Source: Methanobacteriota archaeon
Lineage (GTDB): Archaea > Thermoplasmatota > E2 > DHVEG-1
DNA: 9,424 nt
Assembly: GCA_903930505.1 (NCBI GenBank)
Contig: CAIYYQ010000400.1
Span: 1 to 9,424 of the forward strand
Direction: 5' to 3'
Part shown: in pieces, positions 1-4,481 of the stretch
How the letters are laid out: the number at the start of each line of letters is the position of its first letter
How positions within the stretch are numbered: the first letter of the stretch is position 1
Program-made: the position numbers and the translations under genes
Notes under the pieces: model-generated
The model's input: the letters and a program-made list of their open reading frames with translations, nothing else
What the model was told of the DNA's origin: nothing
The model's database searches: none

Positions 1-129
1 GATGAAGAAGTCGCGCGATTGCATCTTGAAAAGCTTGGAGTGAAACTCACAGCGCTTACAAAGGAACAAGCAGAATATCTTGGTGTTAAAGTTGAGGGAC
101 CGTACAAGTCTGATCATTATCGATATTAA
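1..129 (+). CDS. ahcY: Adenosylhomocysteinase, C-terminal end (5' truncated by window)
   Basis: Frame 1 is open from the first base to TAA at 127-129 and gives the last 42 residues of an enzyme that hydrolyses S-adenosylhomocysteine to adenosine and homocysteine in the cytoplasm, NAD-dependently, to keep methylation reactions running. The visible pieces are the family's terminal helix ([16 protein letters not shown]), the [11 protein letters not shown] segment and the C-terminal KSDHYRY. In characterised homologues the Lys and Tyr of this tail reach into the NAD site of a neighbouring subunit; that is family knowledge, while the residues themselves are seen here. The tail is of the long form common in bacteria and eukaryotes. 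Nothing can be said about the start or promoter. It is followed by an A-rich stretch and a probable terminator. Confidence 0.9.
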   Translation, partial: DEEVARLHLEKLGVKLTALTKEQAEYLGVKVEGPYKSDHYRY

Positions 130-146
130 AAATAAAAAGAAAAAAA

Positions 147-190
147 AGAGAGAGATTTAGCAGAGCATTCGTATTTTTCTCTCTATTTTT
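147..190 (+). terminator. Probable terminator after adenosylhomocysteinase
   Basis: AGAGAGA (149-155) can pair with TCTCTCT (178-184) across a 22-nt loop, and T runs lie at 174-178 and 186-190. Archaeal termination depends mainly on the T tracts, so the stem may be incidental. The site lies 18-61 bp past the stop codon. Confidence 0.4.
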
Positions 191-387
191 AACCAAATAT
201 CGGAAAGGTCCTCTTCTCGATAGTCGTCTATTACGTTACACATGATTATAGAAGTACAATCCAAAGTATATATAGCTGTCGATAGTGTATTCGACTATTG
301 TCGTAAAATTGCTGGTAAATTGAAAAAAACAAGATTAAAAAAACCCCAACATTATATGCCACCACATAAAAAAAGGAAAAATACTTT

Positions 388-1119
388 ATGATCACTCTCA
401 TCGGAACCGGACACGTCTTCAATCTCTCACCCATGCTCCTATCACTTTTTGATGAAAAACAACCAGACTGCCTCTGCGTCGAACTTGATATCCAACGATA
501 CCAAGGAATCATGATAAAACGCACAAACCCGGAAGCATACAAAAACGCATCAAAACAACTCCCAGCAATCTACAAAATTCTTGCACGATTCCAAGAAAAC
601 ATGGCAAACGAATACGGCGTTCAACCAGGAGACGAAATGATGACGACTATCGACTACGCAAAAACCCACCAACTTCCCTTGGAATTCATCGATATGAACA
701 CCCAACATGTCTTCATCACCATGTGGAAAACAATGCCGATGCGAGAAAAACTCAAACTCTTCCTCAGCGGATTCGGCGGATTCTTCATAAACAAAAAACG
801 CCTGGAACACGAATTAAAAACCGTACAAAACGACTTTGACTCATACCTTCAAGAAATCGGAAATCAGTTTCCTACAATAAAAAAAACGCTCATCGACGAA
901 CGAAACACCTACATGACACAAAGACTTCTTCATCTTCACACGAAGTATACAAACATCGTTGCCTGTGTTGGAGACGGCCACATACCAGGCATAGTTGCGC
1001 TTCTTAAGGAAAACCATATCGATGTCAATGTGATCCGATTGCAAGAACTCCAACAGAAACAAACCGATGCAGATCCCGCACATGCCCATTTTACAACACA
1101 ATACAAACCACTAGAATAA
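388..1119 (+). CDS. TraB/PrgY-family protein, short form without membrane domain
   Basis: This 243-residue protein carries the TraB-family motifs in order: GTGHV at residues 6-10, VELD at 31-34 followed by RY at 37-38, GDEM at 81-84, ERN at 171-173, and VGDGHIPGI at 194-202. In bacteria, PrgY/TraB proteins block pheromone signalling, and the fold is related to the Tiki metalloprotease-like superfamily. The biochemical role of archaeal members is unknown, so no reaction is assigned. Many archaeal members are longer and end in several hydrophobic membrane segments. This one ends shortly after the core with a Gln-rich polar tail and has no obvious transmembrane stretch, so it is probably cytosolic. 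The ATG at 388 is preceded by AGGA (374-377), and TTATATG at about 351-357 is a possible TATA box. It stands alone between a terminator and the tRNA gene. Confidence 0.8.
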   Translation: MITLIGTGHVFNLSPMLLSLFDEKQPDCLCVELDIQRYQGIMIKRTNPEAYKNASKQLPAIYKILARFQENMANEYGVQPGDEMMTTIDYAKTHQLPLEFIDMNTQHVFITMWKTMPMREKLKLFLSGFGGFFINKKRLEHELKTVQNDFDSYLQEIGNQFPTIKKTLIDERNTYMTQRLLHLHTKYTNIVACVGDGHIPGIVALLKENHIDVNVIRLQELQQKQTDADPAHAHFTTQYKPLE

Positions 1120-1176
1120 CATTCTCTGCTAACTTTTAAGAAACCCTGGTCCATGTTGTCTTTCATAAAGAATGAT

Positions 1177-1251
1177 GGGCCTGTAGCCTAGCCTGGATTG
1201 GGCGGCAGTTTCCTAAGCTGCAGATCGCGGGTTCGAATCCCGCCCGGCCCG
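1177..1251 (+). tRNA. tRNA-Arg (anticodon CCT)
   Basis: A full cloverleaf can be drawn. The acceptor 5' strand is 1177-1183 and the 3' strand 1244-1250, with discriminator G1251. The D stem is GCCT/GGGC (1186-1189 with 1200-1203). The anticodon stem is 1205-1209 with 1217-1221. The loop TTCCTAA puts anticodon CCT at 1212-1214, which reads AGG. The variable loop has five bases. The T stem GCGGG/CCCGC flanks the loop TTCGAAT (1232-1238). CCA is not encoded. T1182 faces C1245, a U6-C67 mismatch in an otherwise paired acceptor stem; displaced copies of the 3' end at 3448 and 4427 carry A at that position. CTTTTAAG about 40 bp upstream could be the TATA box. The gene seems to be the left boundary of an AT-rich island. 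Confidence 0.93.
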
Positions 1252-1258
1252 CTTCACT
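1240..1258 (+). repeat. tRNA 3' end plus trailer, left attachment-like site
   Basis: This segment covers the T-stem 3' strand, the acceptor 3' strand, the discriminator and seven trailer bases (CTTCACT). It matches 3448-3466 at 16 of 19 positions. Its last part (1247-1258) matches 4430-4441 at 11 of 12. This is the expected position of an attL-type site for an element integrated at a tRNA gene. The assignment as an attachment site is inferred. Confidence 0.55.
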
Positions 1259-1298
1259 TTAAAAGAAGGAAATTGATCTCAGGTTATCGAATAATTAT

Positions 1299-1305
1299 AA
1301 AAAAA
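1299..1305 (-). terminator. T-tract terminator after the AbiEii-like gene
   Basis: Seven A on the plus strand give a T7 tract on the minus strand, 24 bases past the stop codon of the AbiEii-like gene. An archaeal-style intrinsic terminator is plausible. It also keeps the toxin transcript from running antisense into the tRNA gene. Confidence 0.4.
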
Positions 1306-1328
1306 TCTATTTTCCACTGAATATATAA

Positions 1329-2189
1329 TTATTGATTTGTATCCCCCGTATTATCTAAAAATTCATTGAGATTCATAAAGACATCCGTAAGTCTTCTTTC
1401 TCTCGCATCTCCTTCTATCTCATTTAGGAAATTTGCAACCCATGCGGGACCAGATGAATCTCTACTCCGAAAATTATTCCTAGTTGTAGTAAGTGCTTCA
1501 ACAACTAAGTTATTGGAGCGGTAATTATGTATTTCATTTGCCACATCAATAGGTCCATTTTGGTAATACGTCACTAGATAATAGATGTCGTAGGCGTCTT
1601 TCTCCTTGTATCTCTCACCCAATACAATTCCTTTCATAGTCAAAGATGCTACTAAATTTGCTATTTTTATTATCTGTTGTGTATTGCCCCCGTTTGGAAA
1701 TTGCCCGTGTATTTGTTCTTCAAAGAAGTTATTAAATACGATGTCTACACCATGGCATTTTCTTGCAAGTAACCCACTGATTCTTTGGTGGCGATGGCTT
1801 TGATTACCATAATATGAACCGACAAAATCCACCTCAATAGGAATGTTAGTACCATTGTTTGTAATATTTTTTATAAAAACATATTTGATGGGTTCTTTAT
1901 TTTTATCTACTTTGTGAACATAACCAAGATGTTCAACTAATTGTTCAATATTAGCATATTCGTTTTCAGAAACAAACTGTGAGTTTAATGCAATATCGAT
2001 ATCAATGGATCCGATATGATCATGTTCATATGATTTTCCACCAGATCGTTCTAAGATGAAATATGGAGCCCAGCCCCCTATTAAGATCATTGCATTGTTA
2101 TATCGATGTAAACCTCTCCAGAGTTCTAACATGGCGGATTTTGATATTTCAACAGTTACATCTTTGTAATCATTAACATTTCGTTGCAT
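1329..2189 (-). CDS. AbiEii-like nucleotidyltransferase, putative type IV toxin
   Basis: This 286-residue protein has a DNA-polymerase-beta-like nucleotidyltransferase signature: GGW at residues 38-40, the metal-binding pair D63-I-D65 in SIDIDIAL, and a likely third acid in PIEVD (E119/D121). Further on, RYKEKDAYDI (193-203) matches the K-x-KD-x-x-DI motif typical of AbiEii/AbiGii toxins. In characterised type IV systems the toxin is such a transferase; some members add nucleotides to tRNA acceptor ends, but the target here is unknown. The gene starts 23 bp after the AbiEi-like gene stops, so the two are probably cotranscribed regulator first, the usual AbiE order. ATG at 2189 is preceded by GAGG about 12 bases upstream. 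Base composition is far more AT-rich than the flanking chromosomal genes. A plain nucleotidyltransferase without toxicity remains possible. Confidence 0.75.
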   Translation of the reverse strand: MQRNVNDYKDVTVEISKSAMLELWRGLHRYNNAMILIGGWAPYFILERSGGKSYEHDHIGSIDIDIALNSQFVSENEYANIEQLVEHLGYVHKVDKNKEPIKYVFIKNITNNGTNIPIEVDFVGSYYGNQSHRHQRISGLLARKCHGVDIVFNNFFEEQIHGQFPNGGNTQQIIKIANLVASLTMKGIVLGERYKEKDAYDIYYLVTYYQNGPIDVANEIHNYRSNNLVVEALTTTRNNFRSRDSSGPAWVANFLNEIEGDARERRLTDVFMNLNEFLDNTGDTNQ

Positions 2190-2212
2190 TTTTTTTATGT
2201 CCTCGTCATTTT

Positions 2213-3262
2213 TCAGAATTTTATTTTTTGTTCTCTGAGGAAATCTGCTTGCTCTCTTCCTCGTTTTGGATAGTTGTAGAGATCTAAATATAGTTGAATG
2301 TTAGAAACAATTTTCTTTCCATTTATTGTCTGTAGTCCTTGAAATACGCCTTTGTCATATGGTAATATAAGATAGATATTTGCTCCTGATTCAACTGGTC
2401 TGAGATCTAATTTTTTTACCCATTGGTCTATTTTAGATTCAACATACATATGGATATCGGTATAGCGTACAAATGGTGCTACAAATGATGCTCCTGAATG
2501 AAGGGTTAAAGCATATTGTGATTCAATTGAATTTGCTTGTTCGTCTATTTTCTTAAAAAGAATATCTTTATTTTTTTCAAAAGTATAGAAAGATTTAATG
2601 GAATTATTCTCAAATGAGTATGATTCCCTCCATGTATCCAATAGTCTTGATTTATCTTTGAACATTAATCTGTAATTCTCATTTCTTTCAATAAAGAGAT
2701 CATCTGTGAGTCTTTCAATAACACGATGAGTATATCCTAAACTTACTTGTGTTTTTTCGGAGAGTGATTTTATTGTCCATTCATTATTTGGTTCCAGAAG
2801 AAGGGTTCTGATAATTCGTGTCGCAATAGGTGAAAAAAGTTGTTTTTGTTTTTTCTTTTCAGTTGGTATTGTCTCTTTGCTTTGTTTATCAATGTGGAGA
2901 TAAGGAAGGTCAATGTATATATTTCCTAAAAGATCGATGTATCCAACGTTTAATTGCTTACAGATTTCTCGTGATTTTTCACTAAGGAAAGATGATGCGA
3001 CAATCGGGTAACTGTTATCTATGTTGTTTGTTAATAATTTTAATTGGCTTATTGCTTGTTCGATAATTCTTGGTTCTCCCATTGATTTAATTTCTATAAC
3101 AAGGTTTTTTTCTTTGTTTTTGTATTTAGTTTTTACTACAACATCTGCTTTAAATTTTTTTTGTACGTCTTGTTCTTGTGTTATTTTTACAATCTCGAGC
3201 GGTTCTAGTAAGAATTTTAATTTTTTTTGCAGTCGTTGATGTATTTCAATTTCGTTTAGCAA
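2213..3262 (-). CDS. AbiEi-like type IV antitoxin/regulator with nuclease-fold-like N-terminus
   Basis: This 349-residue protein matches the AbiEi_2 (DUF2186-like) regulators in layout. Residues 1-125 resemble a PD-(D/E)xK fold: D40 in KADVVV, then E57-I-K59 in LVIEIK, and Q73 in the following helix. This is followed by GYIDLLGN (107-114), the YIDxxGN signature of the family. A winged helix-turn-helix lies at about 145-200. The C-terminal half has YALTLHSGASFVAPF (250-264) and ends with QLYLDLYNYPKRGREQA (323-339), the family's QLYLDL...RG.EQA motif. AbiEi proteins repress their own operon and counter the AbiEii transferase. The start is a TTG at 3262: upstream in frame there is a stop and no ATG, and GGTGA (3274-3270) sits exactly 7 bases before it. 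Whether the N-terminal fold cuts DNA is unknown. The gene is strongly AT-rich. Confidence 0.75.
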   Translation of the reverse strand: MLNEIEIHQRLQKKLKFLLEPLEIVKITQEQDVQKKFKADVVVKTKYKNKEKNLVIEIKSMGEPRIIEQAISQLKLLTNNIDNSYPIVASSFLSEKSREICKQLNVGYIDLLGNIYIDLPYLHIDKQSKETIPTEKKKQKQLFSPIATRIIRTLLLEPNNEWTIKSLSEKTQVSLGYTHRVIERLTDDLFIERNENYRLMFKDKSRLLDTWRESYSFENNSIKSFYTFEKNKDILFKKIDEQANSIESQYALTLHSGASFVAPFVRYTDIHMYVESKIDQWVKKLDLRPVESGANIYLILPYDKGVFQGLQTINGKKIVSNIQLYLDLYNYPKRGREQADFLREQKIKF

Positions 3263-3266
3263 GGCT

Positions 3267-3286
3267 GTTTCACCGTTCGGTGAAAC
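3267..3286. promoter_or_regulatory. Palindrome over the AbiEi-like gene's start: likely operator or RNA hairpin
   Basis: GTTTCACCG and CGGTGAAAC are perfect 9-bp inverted arms separated by TT. On the minus strand the second half of the hairpin lies immediately upstream of the TTG start, and one arm contains the GGTGA ribosome binding site. The palindrome sits between a TATA-like TTTAAATA (3294-3287) and the start codon, where a bound repressor would block initiation. If the transcript begins upstream, for example from CATATATATG at 3306-3297 or a more distal box, part or all of the hairpin would be in RNA and could hide the ribosome binding site. AbiEi proteins are known to bind inverted repeats in their own promoters. 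That this is the operator is inferred. Confidence 0.6.
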
Positions 3287-3307
3287 TATTTAAAGACATA
3301 TATATGT
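3287..3307 (-). promoter_or_regulatory. TATA-box region of the AbiE-like operon
   Basis: Read on the minus strand it contains ACATATATATGT (a 12-bp palindrome at 3307-3296) followed by TTTAAATA (3294-3287). Spacing predicts transcription starts near 3275 or 3264 respectively. The first would keep the GGTGA site in a short leader; the second would be almost leaderless. Which box is used cannot be told from sequence. Confidence 0.45.
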
Positions 3308-3588
3308 TTCGGTATGCATCCATTTGCGAAAACTTTACAAGTATTGGGATATTTTATATGAAAAATCAAAGAGATACCTTGATTTATTATATAAAGAAAG
3401 TTGAGATCGATAATGTAGAGGAGATGCTGGAGAAGACTGTCTTACTTCCGCCAGGTCCGTTTCACTCAACAGGATGAGATGAACTTTGAGAAAAAATTTT
3501 TATAGAGACTATTCTTGTAGGTGTGTGTAGTGGAGTGACGACGTGAGAGAAAACAATGATTTTACTGGTGTTAGTGTACATATTCTCA
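3308..3588. other. Intergenic stretch between the divergent AbiE and DUF5678 modules
   Basis: This gap separates two divergent modules. It contains a displaced tRNA 3' end (listed separately), an A6T5 tract at about 3491-3501 that could act as a terminator, and a 39-codon ORF (ATG 3358 to TGA 3475-3477) that runs into the repeat and resembles no protein I know. I see no other gene or RNA here. Confidence 0.5.
3448..3472 (+). repeat. Displaced tRNA-Arg 3' end, attachment-like site 1
   Basis: Positions 3448-3466 match the T-stem/acceptor 3' strand and trailer of the tRNA-Arg (1240-1258) at 16 of 19 bases. Mapped onto the tRNA, 3452-3458 is the acceptor 3' strand and G3459 the discriminator. 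This strand pairs completely with the resident 5' strand (1177-1183), with A3453 opposite T1182 and one G-U pair. The resident 3' strand has a mismatch there. Upstream of 3447 similarity to the tRNA stops. Positions 3455-3472 recur at 4430-4447 (17 of 18). Best read as the original tRNA end pushed away by an insertion; this is inference from the pairing and repeats. Confidence 0.6.
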
Positions 3589-3620
3589 TATATAATTAAA
3601 TAAGGAAAAGATTATAAATA
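3589..3620 (+). promoter_or_regulatory. Promoter region of the DUF5678/protease pair
   Basis: Two TATA-like boxes are present: TATATAA (3589-3595), predicting a start near 3618, and TTATAAATA (3612-3620), predicting one near 3642. The first leaves a roughly 33-base leader that includes the GGTGA site at 3639-3643. Confidence 0.45.
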
Positions 3621-3650
3621 TTAAACTATATAATAATGGGTGAAGAACAC

Positions 3651-3896
3651 ATGAATGAAGAAACAGTTCTCGAAGAACTAAAAGCAGGGAATAAAAATCT
3701 CGAATGGCTAAGTAAAAACTTCCCAGATCTCAAGAAAAAATATCCAAAAAAATTTGTTGCAATTCAAAATCAGAGCGTAGTCGTAACCGCTAGTTCACTC
3801 GAGACACTCATTAAAACTCTGAAGGAAAGATTTGGCAACCCTGGTGATTTCCTAATCGATTTCATACCCGATGACAAATATATCCTAGTCGTGTAA
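3651..3896 (+). CDS. DUF5678-domain protein
   Basis: This small 81-residue acidic and lysine-rich protein matches the DUF5678 pattern: NLEWLSKNFPDLKKKYP (16-32), then FVAIQNQSVVVTASSLETL (35-53), and a closing FLIDFIPDD (67-75). The fold and role of DUF5678 are not established. There is no signal peptide or membrane segment, so it should be cytosolic. An ATG at 3636 is also in frame, but the one at 3651 is chosen because GGTGA (3639-3643) lies 7 bases before it and would be inside the gene with the earlier start. It lies 18 bp upstream of the aspartic protease and is almost surely cotranscribed. The small-upstream/larger-downstream arrangement suggests a partner, inhibitor or substrate of the protease; that is inference. 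It sits in the AT-rich island between two tRNA-3'-end copies. Confidence 0.75.
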   Translation: MNEETVLEELKAGNKNLEWLSKNFPDLKKKYPKKFVAIQNQSVVVTASSLETLIKTLKERFGNPGDFLIDFIPDDKYILVV

Positions 3897-3914
3897 ATTC
3901 GGGACGGAATATCA

Positions 3915-4325
3915 GTGCGCATTAATGGATATTTTAAAGGCAATTACCCTTTTATTTTATTTAGCGTCAAATCAAACCAACCAAAGATATGGAAACAAAT
4001 TAATTTTTTAGTCGACACAGGAGCAGATGTAACAGGAATTACAACAAAAGATTGCTATGCAATGGGTTTATCTTTTAATACTTTAGGAAGACCTGTAGGT
4101 AGTATTAGTGGATTAAAAGACAAAGCAAGGAGATGGGAGATAAATAATGCTGAACTTCGTGCAATTTCATCGGATAAAAAATTAGCTAAGTTTGGTCCAA
4201 CAATGATATATGTTATGGAAACAAGTGCAGATTGTCCAAGTCTTCTCGGTAGAGACATTTTGGAAAAATACGGTTTAAAATTAGTCTGTGATATAAAAAA
4301 TAAAGTACTTTATCTTGAATATTGA
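3915..4325 (+). CDS. Retropepsin-like aspartic protease
   Basis: This 136-residue single-domain protein has the clan AA signature: hydrophobic FLVDTGAD at residues 31-38 with catalytic D34, a flap-like region around 60-72 (GRPVGSISGLKDK), and the second hydrophobic-G motif SLLGRDIL at 109-116. In this family each chain gives one DTG, so the active enzyme would be a homodimer cutting peptide bonds at paired aspartates. No signal peptide is seen, which suggests a cytoplasmic protease. The start is GTG at 3915, 18 bp after the DUF5678 stop; the nearby ATG at 3925 is out of frame. Physiological substrates of archaeal retropepsin-like proteins are not known to me. The neighbouring DUF5678 protein is a natural candidate partner. 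It is AT-rich compared with the peptidase and fumarase genes. Confidence 0.8.
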   Translation: MRINGYFKGNYPFILFSVKSNQPKIWKQINFLVDTGADVTGITTKDCYAMGLSFNTLGRPVGSISGLKDKARRWEINNAELRAISSDKKLAKFGPTMIYVMETSADCPSLLGRDILEKYGLKLVCDIKNKVLYLEY

Positions 4326-4426
4326 ATTTCTTTATGAAGTATTTGATGTAACATTTGACTTCTATGATTTGTAAATAATTGGAGATACCGTAGGCAGATG
4401 AAGCCTCCATTGACCAGTCTCCTGTA

Positions 4427-4447
4427 CAAGTCCGCTTCACTCAACAG
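4427..4447 (+). repeat. Second, more decayed tRNA-3'-end copy, attachment-like site 2
   Basis: Positions 4430-4447 match 3455-3472 at 17 of 18 bases, and 4430-4441 match the tRNA end and trailer (1247-1258) at 11 of 12. Mapped to the tRNA acceptor, 4427-4433 has A at position 67 and U at position 70, as in copy 1, plus one mismatch at position 68. The T-stem part is not recognisable. The copy closes the DUF5678/protease module on its right and marks where the base composition returns to chromosomal values. Its greater decay fits an older insertion event. Confidence 0.55.
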
Positions 4448-4454
4448 AAAAAAA
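4448..4454 (-). terminator. T-tract terminator after the M28 peptidase
   Basis: Seven A on the plus strand give a T7 tract on the minus strand, 27 bases beyond the M28 stop codon. It is a plausible archaeal terminator. It abuts the attachment-like repeat, so it may also be part of that boundary. Confidence 0.35.
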
Positions 4455-4481
4455 TTAACCTAACAGAGTCTACGGTGTGTA

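Noticed and set aside
218..301. CGATAGT occurs twice, and CGATAGT/ACTATTG can form a weak hairpin upstream of the TraB-like gene.
   Set aside because: The arms are short and imperfect, with no clear link to a promoter or start; AT-rich sequence gives such pairs by chance.
1177..1251. A tRNA pseudogene, given the acceptor mismatch.
   Set aside because: All other stems, the anticodon loop and the T loop are intact, and one U-C mismatch is tolerated in functional tRNAs.
3358..3477. A 39-codon ORF (MKNQRDTL...) with a TATA-like sequence before it, running into the tRNA-like repeat.
   Set aside because: It is too short and unlike any known family. Its last third is the tRNA-3'-end copy, so its reading frame there is probably accidental. 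No ribosome binding site is seen.
3421..3477. Possible C/D or H/ACA guide RNA, because of ATGAGATGA at 3474-3482 and ACA near the end of both repeats.
   Set aside because: No proper C and D box pair (RTGATGA with CTGA) is present and no convincing hairpin with a guide pocket forms. The tRNA-end match explains the repeats better.
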